From Bacteroidota bacterium (GTDB taxonomy: Bacteria; Bacteroidota; Bacteroidia; Chitinophagales; BACL12): 64,000 bases of DNA. The position numbers and the translations under genes were made by a program. The stretch spans positions 310,001-374,000 of the forward strand of contig JADKEK010000002.1 in NCBI GenBank assembly GCA_016718035.1, written 5' to 3'. Positions 36,346 through 46,425 of this stretch are shown piece by piece; position 1 is the first letter of the stretch; each line of letters opens with the position of its first letter. Below the pieces are notes generated by a model. That model did not search any database and had not been told where the DNA came from. It saw only the letters and a program-made list of their open reading frames with translations.

Positions 36346-38577
36346 ATGATGCAAGCCGCTTTCAAAAATTTCATCGAGGTTTTCCCCATCCAATTATTGG
36401 TGATGCATTTAAAGCGGAATCACTTTCTTATTATCATCTGGATATTTTTAATCAGCATTATTGCCGGCTTATTAGGCACACGATATGGCATCCCCTTGCT
36501 GTTTCTTGACCCGGAATATTTTGGTCGCGTTAATTTTTTGAGTTTCTATATTATTGGTATTGCACTAGGCGGATTATTTATTGTCTGGAATATTACTAGT
36601 TATATTTTAAACGCTCATCGTTATTCTTTTCTCGCAACCTTAAATCGCCCATTTGGGGTTTATTGTCTGAACAATGCCATTTTACCCGCATTGTTTCTCA
36701 TTATTTATTTGTTTCGGATAGTGGGTTTTCAATCGAGTTACGGATTGCTGGAGCTGGGAGCCATTGCCCTATTAATTGCCGGAGTACTGAGTGGCATTTT
36801 TACAACCATTATTATTTCCATGTTGTATTTTTTCAGAACCAATAAAGATATTTTTCAAATAATAGGGATAATTGATAAAAAACAGCAGGAAATCCGGCAA
36901 CATAATCCAGATGAACAAACACATGAAGAAGCTGCCGCCTTTCATCCCATTAATACTTCCTATTATGTCAACAACAAATTACAATGGAAACACGCACGCT
37001 CGGCGGACCACTACCCGGAGTCGATCATTCGTTCGGTGTATAAACAACATCACGCCAACGCGCTATTTATTGAAATTACGTCATTAATAATCATTTTGTT
37101 GCTTGGTTTGTTGATGGAAAATCCGGTATTCCGAATTCCTGCCGGAGCAAGTATTGCCTTATTACTTTCTATATTAATTGTATTAATAGGTGCCTATTAC
37201 TATTGGATGGGTGCATGGAAATTATTTTTTTTCGTGGTATTATTTTTTATCGCGGACAGGCTAATGAAAAGTGATAAAATGAATTATGAGAATAAAATAA
37301 TTGGTCTTGATTATACAACGCCTCAGCATTATTCCATTGATACTTTAAAAATATTATCGGACTCAGCACGGACAGCAGCCGACATGCAACATACTTTAAA
37401 CATGTTGGAAAACTGGAGAAATAAATTTCCCGAAAAAGGTCCTGCTCCTAAAATGATTGTTATTAATTGCAGTGGTGGTGGTTTACGCGCTATGTCATTC
37501 GCCATGCAGGTGTTTCAGCACGCCGATAGCGTTACACAACATCAGCTGATGGAACATACCCCATTAATTACAGGAGCTTCAGGAGGGATGTTAGCTGCTG
37601 CCTATTATCGGGAATTATATCTCCAACAAAAACAAGGTGCTGATATTCAAATTTTTGATTCTGAATATGCAGACAACATGAGTGCCGACCTGCTTAATGG
37701 TTTGGGATTTACCATGGTGGTTAACGATATGTTTTATCCCATGCAATCATTTACATCTGCCAACACTAAACATCGCAAGGACCGCGGTTATATGTTTGAG
37801 CAATTATTAAATGAAAATACCGGAAATGTTTTTGACAAAACTTTAGGTGCATATGCCGACGCTGAATATGCCATGAAAATTCCAATGATTATTTTTACTC
37901 CAACTATTATTAATGATGAACGCAAATTATATATCGCAACTCAGCCTGTTAGTTATTTAGCGCAACCTGTTTCTCGCAGTGCGCATTTTACTGCACCTGA
38001 AATAGATGGTGTAGATGCACATCAATTATTGGGTGCTGATGCCAACAATATGCACTTTACCAGTGTGCTGCGCATGAATTGCACTTTCCCATATATTTTA
38101 CCATTAGTACATCTCCCTACAGAACCTGAAATTCAAGTAATGGATGCAGGAGTAAGAGATAATTATGGCATTCAAACTTCAACTCAGTTTATTGCCACAT
38201 TTAATGAATGGATTTTAGCGAATACAAGTGGTGTAATTGTTGTAAATATTCGCGCTATTGAACAAGAGTTAGGTATAAAAACAAATATCAGCAATGGTGT
38301 GCTTCAAAAGTTTGCCAGTCCGGTAGAAAGTTTATACAGCAATTGGGTAGAAATTCAAGACTATCAAAATGACCAGTTACTCAATTATTTAAATGTAATT
38401 CTCGATGGGAAATTAGAAGTAATTACTTTTGAATATCAACCCTCAGAAAATAACAAACGGGCAAGCTTAAGTTTTCACCTTACTTCTCTTGAAAAACGAG
38501 ATATCAATAATGCAGTAAATAACATCTACAATAAAAAGGCTTATGAAGTTTTGGCTAAAGAGCTTGAAGGCAAATAG
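36346..38577 (+). CDS. Membrane-anchored patatin-like phospholipase
   Basis: 743 residues. The first 310 contain about six or seven hydrophobic segments (for example FLIIIWIFLISIIAGLLG, FLSFYIIGIALGGLFIVW, ELGAIALLIAGVLSGIFTTI). A patatin domain follows (about 360-740): the oxyanion loop CSGGGLRAMSF, the nucleophile elbow TGASGGML and the catalytic aspartate in VMDAGVRDNYGI. Patatins are serine-aspartate lipid acyl hydrolases. The cytoplasmic or periplasmic side of the catalytic part cannot be told. Two ATGs stand together at 36346 and 36349; the first is used here. Confidence 0.83.
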   Translation: MMQAAFKNFIEVFPIQLLVMHLKRNHFLIIIWIFLISIIAGLLGTRYGIPLLFLDPEYFGRVNFLSFYIIGIALGGLFIVWNITSYILNAHRYSFLATLNRPFGVYCLNNAILPALFLIIYLFRIVGFQSSYGLLELGAIALLIAGVLSGIFTTIIISMLYFFRTNKDIFQIIGIIDKKQQEIRQHNPDEQTHEEAAAFHPINTSYYVNNKLQWKHARSADHYPESIIRSVYKQHHANALFIEITSLIIILLLGLLMENPVFRIPAGASIALLLSILIVLIGAYYYWMGAWKLFFFVVLFFIADRLMKSDKMNYENKIIGLDYTTPQHYSIDTLKILSDSARTAADMQHTLNMLENWRNKFPEKGPAPKMIVINCSGGGLRAMSFAMQVFQHADSVTQHQLMEHTPLITGASGGMLAAAYYRELYLQQKQGADIQIFDSEYADNMSADLLNGLGFTMVVNDMFYPMQSFTSANTKHRKDRGYMFEQLLNENTGNVFDKTLGAYADAEYAMKIPMIIFTPTIINDERKLYIATQPVSYLAQPVSRSAHFTAPEIDGVDAHQLLGADANNMHFTSVLRMNCTFPYILPLVHLPTEPEIQVMDAGVRDNYGIQTSTQFIATFNEWILANTSGVIVVNIRAIEQELGIKTNISNGVLQKFASPVESLYSNWVEIQDYQNDQLLNYLNVILDGKLEVITFEYQPSENNKRASLSFHLTSLEKRDINNAVNNIYNKKAYEVLAKELEGK

Positions 38578-38776
38578 ACTTGCGTATTGACAATCAATCA
38601 GTTACAAACAACACAAAATCATATATTTTAGGAAATTAATTAAGATTCCTAATGAGCCCAGCTAAGCTTTTCAACTGGATAGTCCCTTTTCTACGATTAC
38701 ACAGTTATGTCACATTTTACAACAAACAGAAACGGCATAATTAACCTATGTATACACCGCTATTTAGTGGATTAGG

Positions 38777-38784
38777 TATATTTG
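38777..38784 (+). promoter_or_regulatory. -7 promoter box upstream of the S51 peptidase gene
   Basis: TATATTTG fits the Bacteroidota TAnnTTTG consensus and lies 61 bases before the ATG at 38845. The -33 element is weak. Confidence 0.45.
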
Positions 38785-38844
38785 ATTGCGACTTTTTACA
38801 AGCCTTAAAAACAAACCATATACATTCACTAAATTTTAACCATT

Positions 38845-39888
38845 ATGAAAAAGGCTTTATTATTTTTTGTGCCTATAGCTATGTTATCGGCATGTTCAAA
38901 GACAGAAATGACAATTGTTGAGGAGCAAGTTGGCATTTCAGATGTAGACTTAAAAGTTACTCGTTATTTAACCGGCGATGCTGCGGATGTAACTACAACA
39001 ACGCAAGCCGGATTTGTTTTAATGGGAGGAAGCACGGATGTTGATGCTGCATTTGAATGGATGATTGAGCGCAGTGGCGGGGGTGATTTTGTGGTAATAC
39101 GCGCCACTGGAGCTGATGGTTATAACCCTTATGTTTACACAGATTTAGGTGGTGTAAATTCCATAGAAAGCATGGTAATTAAAGGGAAAAAAGATGCCAA
39201 TGATATCGATGTTTATAATACTATTGTGAATGCCGAAGCATTATTTATTGCTGGTGGTGATCAATGGGATTATGCCAATTATTGGAAAGATACTAAAGTA
39301 GAAGATGCGGTTAATTATTTAATTAATGTAAAACATGTTCCTGTTGGTGGAACAAGTGCAGGGTTGGCTGTTTTAGGTGATGGATATTTTGATGCAAAAA
39401 AAGGTACTTTATTATCTGCTGAAGCGTTAAGCAATCCTTATGGCAATAAAGTAAGTATTCAATACAATAACTTTTTAGATGTGCCAATATTAACTAACAC
39501 AATTACTGATTCACATTATAATAGTCCTGACAGAAAAGGTCGTCATATTACATTTATGGCAAGACTTATTCAAGATTACGGTATTGATGCACGTGGAATT
39601 GGTGTTGAAGAAGAAACTGCAGTGTGTATTGATGAATTAGGTATAGGTCATGTATATGGATTAAACAATGCTTATTTCCTTAAAAAACATGGTGGTAATC
39701 CTGAAACAATTGTATCAGGTAGCCCTTTAACATGGGACCGTGGCAATCAGGCAATCAGAGTATATAAAACTCCTGCTACTGCAGCTGGAACCAATACATT
39801 TAATTTAAATACCTGGACAAGCGGAACAGGTGGAAGCTGGTGGTATTTCTGGGCAGAATCAGGAACATTATTTGAAGCTGCTGAATAA
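38845..39888 (+). CDS. Cyanophycinase-like (peptidase family S51) lipoprotein
   Basis: 347 residues; lipobox MLSAC (Cys17). The S51 nucleophile elbow is GGTSAGLAVLG near residue 175, preceded by ALFIAGGDQWDYANYW, and the conserved histidine region is DSHYNSPDRKGRHITFMARL near 230. Family members are serine exopeptidases that split beta-aspartyl dipeptides or cyanophycin. The lipoprotein anchor suggests action outside the cytoplasm on external substrate. Monocistronic, with a promoter box at 38777 and a terminator at 39915. Confidence 0.87.
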   Translation: MKKALLFFVPIAMLSACSKTEMTIVEEQVGISDVDLKVTRYLTGDAADVTTTTQAGFVLMGGSTDVDAAFEWMIERSGGGDFVVIRATGADGYNPYVYTDLGGVNSIESMVIKGKKDANDIDVYNTIVNAEALFIAGGDQWDYANYWKDTKVEDAVNYLINVKHVPVGGTSAGLAVLGDGYFDAKKGTLLSAEALSNPYGNKVSIQYNNFLDVPILTNTITDSHYNSPDRKGRHITFMARLIQDYGIDARGIGVEEETAVCIDELGIGHVYGLNNAYFLKKHGGNPETIVSGSPLTWDRGNQAIRVYKTPATAAGTNTFNLNTWTSGTGGSWWYFWAESGTLFEAAE

Positions 39889-39914
39889 CATAATTTAGTC
39901 TTAATTAGAACGTG

Positions 39915-39944
39915 AATCCTGGCTGTAATGGTCAGGATTTTTTT
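39915..39944 (+). terminator. Rho-independent terminator of the S51 peptidase gene
   Basis: AATCCTG pairs with CAGGATT and is followed by seven T residues. The right arm and T-tract overlap the last codons of the convergent rlmD gene (stop at 39932-39934). Confidence 0.8.
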
Positions 39945-41341
39945 ATGAGCAGTGCTATATTTTCTACATGGTAAGTTTGTGGAAACATATCTAGCGGGGG
40001 TAATAATTTAACGTCATACTTCTCCGCAAGCAATTGTATATCACGTGCCTGCGTAACCGGATTACAACTTACATAAACAATTTTTTCAGGTTCCAGGTCC
40101 AATAATTTCATACATACATCTTTATGCATACCGGCTCGTGGCGGGTCAGTGATAACAACATTTGCACGACCATGTTCAGCTATAAAATCATCAGTAAATA
40201 TTTTTGCCATATCACCTGCAATAAATGTACAATTTTGAATGCCATTAAATGTTGCATTCATTTTTGCATCTTCAATTGCCGGCTCAATTAATTCAACACC
40301 TACAACTTTATTACAATATTTTGCTGCCAGTAATGCAATACTTCCCAATCCTGTATAAAAATCATATACCTGGTCTTCTGGTTTTAATTCGGCGAGCTCC
40401 AGTGCTTTATGATATAAATGTTTGGCCTGCTCAAAATTGGTTTGGAAAAAAGATTTTGGGCCAAGATGATATTTAACCTCATCTATTTGTTCAATCATAA
40501 ATTTTTCGCCGGAAAATAAAACAACATCCTGGTCGAAAATGGTATCGTTATTTTTTTCATTAACACAATAATACAAGGAAGTTATCTCCGGAAAAGTATC
40601 CTTTATATGTGTCATTAATGGCAATAACAACTCCGGCTGGTCTGCGGCAACTACAATAATCACCATTAAGTTACCAAGCGAAGAATTGCGAATAATTACA
40701 TTACGCAAATAACCGGTTTTTGCTCTCAGGTCGAAAAATGGTAAATTGTGCATCAATCCATAAGCCTTTAATGCCAATCGGATTTCGTTCGACAATGAAG
40801 GTTGCAAATAACAATGTTGAATATCGAAAACATTTGCAAATTGTTTGCGCACGTGAAATCCTAATGCGGGTTTTTTATTCGCATGGTCTTCTTTTTTAAA
40901 TTCCGGATTATTAATATATCCTGAATTAGTAAAAGTAAATTCCAATTTATTGCGGTAATATCTGTCGTACGGAGAACCGGTAATTTTTTCTATAGCAGGT
41001 AGTTGTGTAAATTTCCCAATGCGGCGAAATGCATCTTCTACTAAACGTTGTTTGAAATCTAATTGGGTTTCATAACTTACATTTTGCCAGGTGCATCCTC
41101 CACAAACTTGAAAGTGCTCACAAAAAGGGGTTACGCGTAGTGGTGAGTAGCTATGAAATTTAGTGACATAACCCATTTCATAATCTTTGTATTTTTTTGT
41201 TTGTTGAACATCAACAACATCTCCTGGAATTACTTGTTCTACAAAAATTACTTTGCCTTCTACCCTTCCCATTCCAACACCGCCATCAGCAATTGTGTCG
41301 ATGGTTACTTGTTCGCGTATTCTTAATTTACCTCTGCCCAT
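39932..41341 (-). CDS. rlmD: 23S rRNA (uracil-C5)-methyltransferase RlmD/RumA family
   Basis: 469 residues. An N-terminal TRAM domain (RIREQVTIDTIADGGVGMGR) is followed by the iron-sulfur cysteine cluster (FCEHFQVCGGCTWQ and a later cysteine in IQHCYLQ), the central RNA-binding part and the SAM-dependent methyltransferase domain (DQVYDFYTGLGSIALLAA, motif IV TDPPRAGMH, catalytic cysteine in YVSCNPVTQARD). RlmD-type enzymes methylate U1939 of 23S rRNA, but the paralogues RlmCD and TrmA-like proteins are similar, so the target base is not fully certain. Confidence 0.88.
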   Translation of the reverse strand: MGRGKLRIREQVTIDTIADGGVGMGRVEGKVIFVEQVIPGDVVDVQQTKKYKDYEMGYVTKFHSYSPLRVTPFCEHFQVCGGCTWQNVSYETQLDFKQRLVEDAFRRIGKFTQLPAIEKITGSPYDRYYRNKLEFTFTNSGYINNPEFKKEDHANKKPALGFHVRKQFANVFDIQHCYLQPSLSNEIRLALKAYGLMHNLPFFDLRAKTGYLRNVIIRNSSLGNLMVIIVVAADQPELLLPLMTHIKDTFPEITSLYYCVNEKNNDTIFDQDVVLFSGEKFMIEQIDEVKYHLGPKSFFQTNFEQAKHLYHKALELAELKPEDQVYDFYTGLGSIALLAAKYCNKVVGVELIEPAIEDAKMNATFNGIQNCTFIAGDMAKIFTDDFIAEHGRANVVITDPPRAGMHKDVCMKLLDLEPEKIVYVSCNPVTQARDIQLLAEKYDVKLLPPLDMFPQTYHVENIALLIKKS

Positions 41342-41415
41342 GATTAGATTGCGAAGGTAGTTTTTTTTAATGGGTTGGGGAAATAAGGTGTATGTTGTCT
41401 GCTGACAGAGGTTTT

Positions 41416-41450
41416 GCCGGGAAGGCGGGGAGACGGGAAGTTGCGGGGGA
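41416..41450. repeat. G-rich dispersed element, copy 2
   Basis: GCCGGGAAGGCGGG and following G-rich bases repeat the element at 2968-3002 with a few differences. It lies 75 bases upstream of the rlmD start in an otherwise AT-rich gap. Confidence 0.5.
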
Positions 41451-41524
41451 TAATATGTTTTGGTCTATTTTTAGCTTAATGTAATCGTATTAATTTGAAA
41501 ATGTTGTTCGGATACAATACTTAA

Positions 41525-41697
41525 ATATTGCCACAAAGAATCAAAGGGTCCCTAAGTTACTCAAAGTGGTAAATGTATATTCAATAACAGAATTGTAGTT
41601 ACTGACCTTGCGGTAATTATAACAGTTATTATACTTTACAACCTTTGCTCTTAATTCTTAGAGTTACTTTGAGCCACTTAACGCCTTCGTGGTGAAA
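41525..41697. repeat. Degenerate relative of the 125-bp hairpin repeat
   Basis: GCCACAAAGAATCAAAGGGT and, further on, CTTTGAGCCACTTAACGCC and CTTCGTGGTGAAA resemble the outer arms of the 35121-35620 units in the same order, with a divergent middle. No gene is seen between 41342 and 41707. Confidence 0.5.
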
Positions 41698-41707
41698 TAA
41701 TAAGCGT

Positions 41708-43579
41708 TTAGTTGATGATGATGGAATGGGTGGTGAATGGTAATTGATTGTGGGTTATTTTTAATATATAATTACCGGGTAAAAGCGGGTCAGTTGAAAA
41801 TGAAAAAATGTTTTCTCCCACTTGTCCCTGCTGAGCGAGTAATTGTTTTATTAATCGTCCATTCATATCATATAAATAAAATGCCATCACACCACTTTGC
41901 GCTAAAGTAAATTTGGTGTAAAATAAATTATCTGCAGGGTTGGGATATATTGCTGATTTCGCAACTGATGTAGCAGATGGAATGGCAACATTAGGTTCAA
42001 CAGTACTTCTTAATGATGCAATCCAGGTGGCATTATTGCGTTGAATAAATGGAAATCCATCAATATATTTTCCAAAATTTCCACTCACCCAAACCACGCC
42101 CGGCTCATTGTATTTACGTTGTGAACCGGTGTAATCGCCCCAACGTTCGTAAGCGCCGGACAATACATTTACATAAGTATCGCCGGTTTTAATATTTACT
42201 AAATCGGAATAAGCACCCCAGTTATAAAACACTGCACTCATACCCGCAAAAACTGTTGGAGCTGTATGATCAAATGTAATAATACTCTGATTGTCGCCAT
42301 CAAATTTTCCGGTATAAGCAATATTCGGATAACCGATATCTAAAGTATCATCACCAATAGTAAGTGCATCGATATTTTTTGTACCTTCCAAATCAGTTAT
42401 AATACCATGATAAACACCACAAAATCCGGTTGTTGGGTCGAGTGTATTGGAGACAAATTGTATTTGATTATTTTCATAATAACTTCCTAAAACCCTGCCA
42501 TCATTAGTATCAAAAATATGTGTTGGCAATTGTCTCGCCTGCGGAGGTACACCATATGAAATATTAGCACGTGAATAATCCACCGTAACTTCTGTTAACG
42601 GGTCATCCAATTTACCGGTTACATGTACAATAAAAATAGTATCATTACTTTCTGCAAAATTTCTGTTAGATAAAAAATACATATCAGGGCCATAAGTAGT
42701 TGAACCACCTCTCACCGGATTCAAATTACGAATTGGATTTCCTGCGAAGAAGATACTATCATAATATACTGCATCAATTGTATCACCATTATATCCTTTA
42801 TCCAGACTCATTTGCCATATCAGCGTTTCACTAAATCCTGTTTGCCAAGGTTCATCAGGAATAATTAAATTGATGGTGAGAAATAATTCTTCTTCCGTCA
42901 AAGCAAACATGGGGAAATCTGTCCACCTGTCATTATTTTTCGGGTTGCCGGGTAATGCATAAAAATTCCATTCGCCGAGCGGGTCATTAGTTTCAGAAAA
43001 AGCAATAATTACATTTGTTTGCTCAGGTGTAAATCCTGCAAGAAATAACAACACAAATTTATCAGCACGCGGGTCATATAATACTTTAGGGTCAAATTTG
43101 CCGTAAGGATTTCCCAGTGTATCACAAAAAGCAGCTAATGAAACCGAATATAAAAAACTGCCATCGCTATTATAAATGTAGATGGAAGAATTAATTACTG
43201 AAATAATTTTACCATCGTTAGAAATTGCCATATCATTATCGTTAGGCACACCTGTACCCATAATATTACCTTCCCAACCGGTTAATATTTCCGGTGCAGC
43301 AAGTAATGCGGTATCATTTAATCTAGCTGCGGTTGGCATGTATTTCCCATTGCCATATAAGGCTTCTTTTAAATCTATAAGATGTCTGCGATAACTTTCT
43401 GAACCCGGAGCAGGCATTTCTAATGTAAGCAACTGCGGATTAAAATCGGTATGAATATCTTTTAATACAACACTGGCAACTTTTTGTATTTGCAGTTTTT
43501 CGGATGCCTTAATTTTATCCTGTGCCTGAACAAATTGAATGGCAGTTAATAAAGTTACGATCAACAGTAAACGTTTCAT
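41708..43579 (-). CDS. Secreted T9SS protein, probable beta-propeller
   Basis: 623 residues with a signal peptide (MKRLLLIVTLLTAIQFVQAQ) and a T9SS type A sorting domain (about 540-623; SAIYPNPADNLFYTKF, LLPGNYILKITH). Between them a long repeat-poor region has propeller-like strands (DMAISNDGKIISVINSSIYIYNSDG, DPKVLYDPRADKFVLLFLAG, GGSTTYGPDMYFLSNRN). I know this type as a widespread Bacteroidota secreted protein without an assigned function. No catalytic motif is visible. Confidence 0.75.
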   Translation of the reverse strand: MKRLLLIVTLLTAIQFVQAQDKIKASEKLQIQKVASVVLKDIHTDFNPQLLTLEMPAPGSESYRRHLIDLKEALYGNGKYMPTAARLNDTALLAAPEILTGWEGNIMGTGVPNDNDMAISNDGKIISVINSSIYIYNSDGSFLYSVSLAAFCDTLGNPYGKFDPKVLYDPRADKFVLLFLAGFTPEQTNVIIAFSETNDPLGEWNFYALPGNPKNNDRWTDFPMFALTEEELFLTINLIIPDEPWQTGFSETLIWQMSLDKGYNGDTIDAVYYDSIFFAGNPIRNLNPVRGGSTTYGPDMYFLSNRNFAESNDTIFIVHVTGKLDDPLTEVTVDYSRANISYGVPPQARQLPTHIFDTNDGRVLGSYYENNQIQFVSNTLDPTTGFCGVYHGIITDLEGTKNIDALTIGDDTLDIGYPNIAYTGKFDGDNQSIITFDHTAPTVFAGMSAVFYNWGAYSDLVNIKTGDTYVNVLSGAYERWGDYTGSQRKYNEPGVVWVSGNFGKYIDGFPFIQRNNATWIASLRSTVEPNVAIPSATSVAKSAIYPNPADNLFYTKFTLAQSGVMAFYLYDMNGRLIKQLLAQQGQVGENIFSFSTDPLLPGNYILKITHNQLPFTTHSIIIN

Positions 43580-43627
43580 ACCGGTAAATTTTGCTACGAA
43601 TTTACGGTATTCCTTTTAATCAAACTG

Positions 43628-44797
43628 TTAAGCCACCTCTACCGATTGCCTGGGCTTAACAAAATTACTATCCATACTTGCTATAGCCGACTCAATACTA
43701 CTAACTGTTTTATCCCAATTAAACACCTCACGCACCGATACATCTTTTTTTGCTTTTGCGTGATAATTTTCTCTGTCGAGCAAAAACAATTTCATGGCAT
43801 CTTTTATTAAATCCACCCTGTCCGGGTCAAAATAAAGTGCATTTGGTCCGCCTACTTCTGTTAAACTGGAGCGGTCGGAAGTAATTACAGGCACACCACA
43901 ATATCTGGCTTCAACAATGGGAATCCCAAAACCTTCAAATAAAGATGGATATACAAATGCATCAGCAGATGCCATTACTTTGGTTAATTCTGATAATAAT
44001 AAATGATTGGTAAAAACTACATCATTTTTAAATTGCATTTGTTCAAAAGCCTGTTTCGTTTCATCGATTTTCCAAGCCATTCGTCCCGCAATTACCAATT
44101 GATGTTCTGTGAGATGTTCTTTGCGCAATGCATCGTAAGCGAGCAATAAATTTTTTACATTTTTCCGTGGATGCACTGAGCCAACGTATAAAAAATAGGG
44201 TTTGCCGCCAGTATATCTATTTCTTACTGCCTGTTGTTCATTTTGGCTAATGGGAATATATTTATCGTTTGCCCCATTGTAGGCAACATCAATTTTGTCG
44301 GGCGCAACGTGATATAGTTTTACGATATCTTTTTTCGAAAATTCAGAAACCGTTATAATTCGCGTTGCTTTTTTCGCATACAGTGGCATGTATTTTCTAT
44401 AAAAATTACTTGCCGAACCTGTAACATGGTCAGGGTAATGTTCAAACCCCAAATCATGCACTACCAACAATGTTGGAATATCCGATTTTAAGGATAAAAA
44501 TCCGTCGGTAGAAATAAATAAGTCGGGCTTATAGCGCTTAAATACGCTTGGAAGTGCATAGTCGAACCAATACTTCCATAAATAAGGATGTCGCGCCGGA
44601 GGCCAAACACGAATTGGTTTTACGTTTTTCCCAAAAACAAACCCCGGATCAGGTTCTCTGTCAAATAAAAACAGAAAAGTATGCTCAGGATGATTGTGTG
44701 TAAGGCGCTTCATGGTTTCATATGTGAACCAACCAATGCCTTCCAGTTTATCCTTAATAAGGAAACGGGTATTAACAGCTATTAGCATGTTATACAA
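43628..44797 (-). CDS. GT4-family glycosyltransferase
   Basis: 389 residues, GT-B fold. N-terminal VNTRFLIKDKLEGIGWFTYE, central PYFLYVGSVHPRKNVKNLLLAY, and the C-terminal donor site SLFEGFGIPIVEA with its E-x7-E glutamates. GT4 retaining enzymes add sugars to lipid-linked or exopolysaccharide chains in the cytoplasm. A start at the fourth residue (ATG at 44788) is equally plausible. It is divergent from the flippase gene, so it likely serves the same surface-polysaccharide pathway. Confidence 0.9.
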   Translation of the reverse strand: MYNMLIAVNTRFLIKDKLEGIGWFTYETMKRLTHNHPEHTFLFLFDREPDPGFVFGKNVKPIRVWPPARHPYLWKYWFDYALPSVFKRYKPDLFISTDGFLSLKSDIPTLLVVHDLGFEHYPDHVTGSASNFYRKYMPLYAKKATRIITVSEFSKKDIVKLYHVAPDKIDVAYNGANDKYIPISQNEQQAVRNRYTGGKPYFLYVGSVHPRKNVKNLLLAYDALRKEHLTEHQLVIAGRMAWKIDETKQAFEQMQFKNDVVFTNHLLLSELTKVMASADAFVYPSLFEGFGIPIVEARYCGVPVITSDRSSLTEVGGPNALYFDPDRVDLIKDAMKLFLLDRENYHAKAKKDVSVREVFNWDKTVSSIESAIASMDSNFVKPRQSVEVA

Positions 44798-44921
44798 GTT
44801 GTTTTAATAATGAACTGAAAAAGCGTAGAAGTTTGCCGTATCACTAAATCTTTAGGTAGAAGTTTGTCGCTAGCGTCTAATTTGAAGCAATAATAACTAT
44901 TTTTAGCGCGCCAACAAAAAA

Positions 44922-46382
44922 ATGCGGAAAAATTTTATCACCAATATCGGATTTTTACTGCTGCTGAACCTGCTGGTGAAACCCTTTTGGATTTTAGGTA
45001 TTGACAGGTCGGTGCAAAATGCTATCGGCGCTGAGGCTTATGGTACTTATTTCGCATTGTTCAATTTTGCCTTTTTGTTTCAGGTGGTGCTTGATTTCGG
45101 CATCAACAATTATAACAATCGCCAAATAGCAGGAAAACCGGAGTTGTTAAGCACTTCATTAATGTCTACACTGGTGCTTAAAGTTATTTTAAGTGTGGTG
45201 TACACCTTACTTGTATTTGTTGTCGCTTTCGGCATTCACTTTTCTGCAGAACAGCTCAAACTACTTGGGTTGCTGGTTATGATGCAAATTTTGATGTCGT
45301 TTTATGCCTTTTTACGCTCCAATGTGAGTGCACTGCATTTATTTAAGACCGATGCCATGCTTTCGGTGTTAGACAAACTGCTTACCTCAATTATTTGCGG
45401 ACTTATTTTATGGACCTCGGTAATCAAATCTCCGATTAGTGCTACCTTATTTATATATAGTCAGATTATCGGATACATTATTGCGATAATTGTTGCCACA
45501 CTAGTGCTTTCAGCCAAAAAACTCCACATAAGTTTTACGGTTAAACCCTCTCTGATAAAGGATATTTTCCGTCAAAGTTATCCCTATGCATTATTGGGAT
45601 TTTTGATGACGGCTTATTACCGAATTGACGGTGTTTTACTGGAACGTATGCTCGAAAATGGAGCCTATGAAGCGGGGGTTTATGCTTCGGCTTTCAGGTT
45701 GCTGGACGCTTTGGCTATTGCAGGGTTCCTGATTGCCGGTGTGTTGATGCCGATGTTCGCCCGAATGCTGGAAGAAAATAAATCCATACAACCGTTGCTG
45801 GATATTGGTTTCAAGGTAATGCTCATCATAAGCGTTTGCGTTAGTGTTGGGGCCATTTTTTACCGGAATGAGATTATGGCGCTGTTATACCTTTCAGGTG
45901 ATGCTTACTCAGGCTCCATTTTTGGCTGGTTGATGGTGAGTTTTATTTGTATAAGCCTTACCTATATATATGGCAGTTTGCTTACCGCAGGCGGAAAAAT
46001 TGCCCTCCTTAACAAAATTTCATTGGTGGGTTTTGCTATTAACCTGATTTTCAACCTTTTACTCATCCCTAAATATTTGGCTTTAGGCAGTGCAATAGCC
46101 ACTGTAGCCGCACAGATATTAGTGTTGTTTGCCCATGTAATTGCTTCGGAGAAATCGTTTCAGCTTACAAAAAGCTTACAACAATGGTTAAAAAGTGCTT
46201 TGTTTATCGCCATGGTTGTTGGCATTAATTTATTAATTGCCCAACTGCATATTAACTGGGTGTATGCCTTAGTGATTAGTGGTTTGGTGAGTTTCCTGGC
46301 GGTATTTCCTTCAACTATTTTAACTGTATCGGAAGTGCGACAGTTTTTGCGCACTATGAGCGGTGAAGTATCCAAAAAGTGA
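44922..46382 (+). CDS. Polysaccharide flippase (Wzx/MATE-like)
   Basis: 486 residues with 12-14 hydrophobic segments (IGFLLLLNLLVKPFWILGI, YALLGFLMTAYYRIDGVLLE, LDALAIAGFLIAGVLMPMFA). The N-terminal part with IDRSVQNAIGAEAYGTYFALFN fits polysaccharide-biosynthesis flippases that move lipid-linked repeat units across the inner membrane. First of three plus-strand genes with Wzz and ligase/polymerase functions. Confidence 0.87.
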   Translation: MRKNFITNIGFLLLLNLLVKPFWILGIDRSVQNAIGAEAYGTYFALFNFAFLFQVVLDFGINNYNNRQIAGKPELLSTSLMSTLVLKVILSVVYTLLVFVVAFGIHFSAEQLKLLGLLVMMQILMSFYAFLRSNVSALHLFKTDAMLSVLDKLLTSIICGLILWTSVIKSPISATLFIYSQIIGYIIAIIVATLVLSAKKLHISFTVKPSLIKDIFRQSYPYALLGFLMTAYYRIDGVLLERMLENGAYEAGVYASAFRLLDALAIAGFLIAGVLMPMFARMLEENKSIQPLLDIGFKVMLIISVCVSVGAIFYRNEIMALLYLSGDAYSGSIFGWLMVSFICISLTYIYGSLLTAGGKIALLNKISLVGFAINLIFNLLLIPKYLALGSAIATVAAQILVLFAHVIASEKSFQLTKSLQQWLKSALFIAMVVGINLLIAQLHINWVYALVISGLVSFLAVFPSTILTVSEVRQFLRTMSGEVSKK

Positions 46383-46400
46383 ACAATAAGCTAGTTTTCC

Positions 46401-46408
46401 TACCTTTG
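46401..46408 (+). promoter_or_regulatory. -7 promoter box upstream of the Wzz-type gene
   Basis: TACCTTTG followed by CA matches the Bacteroidota TAnnTTTG box and lies 18 bases before the ATG at 46426, giving a short leader. It could supply independent expression of the downstream pair of genes. Confidence 0.55.
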
Positions 46409-46425
46409 CACTCTAAATTTTAAGC

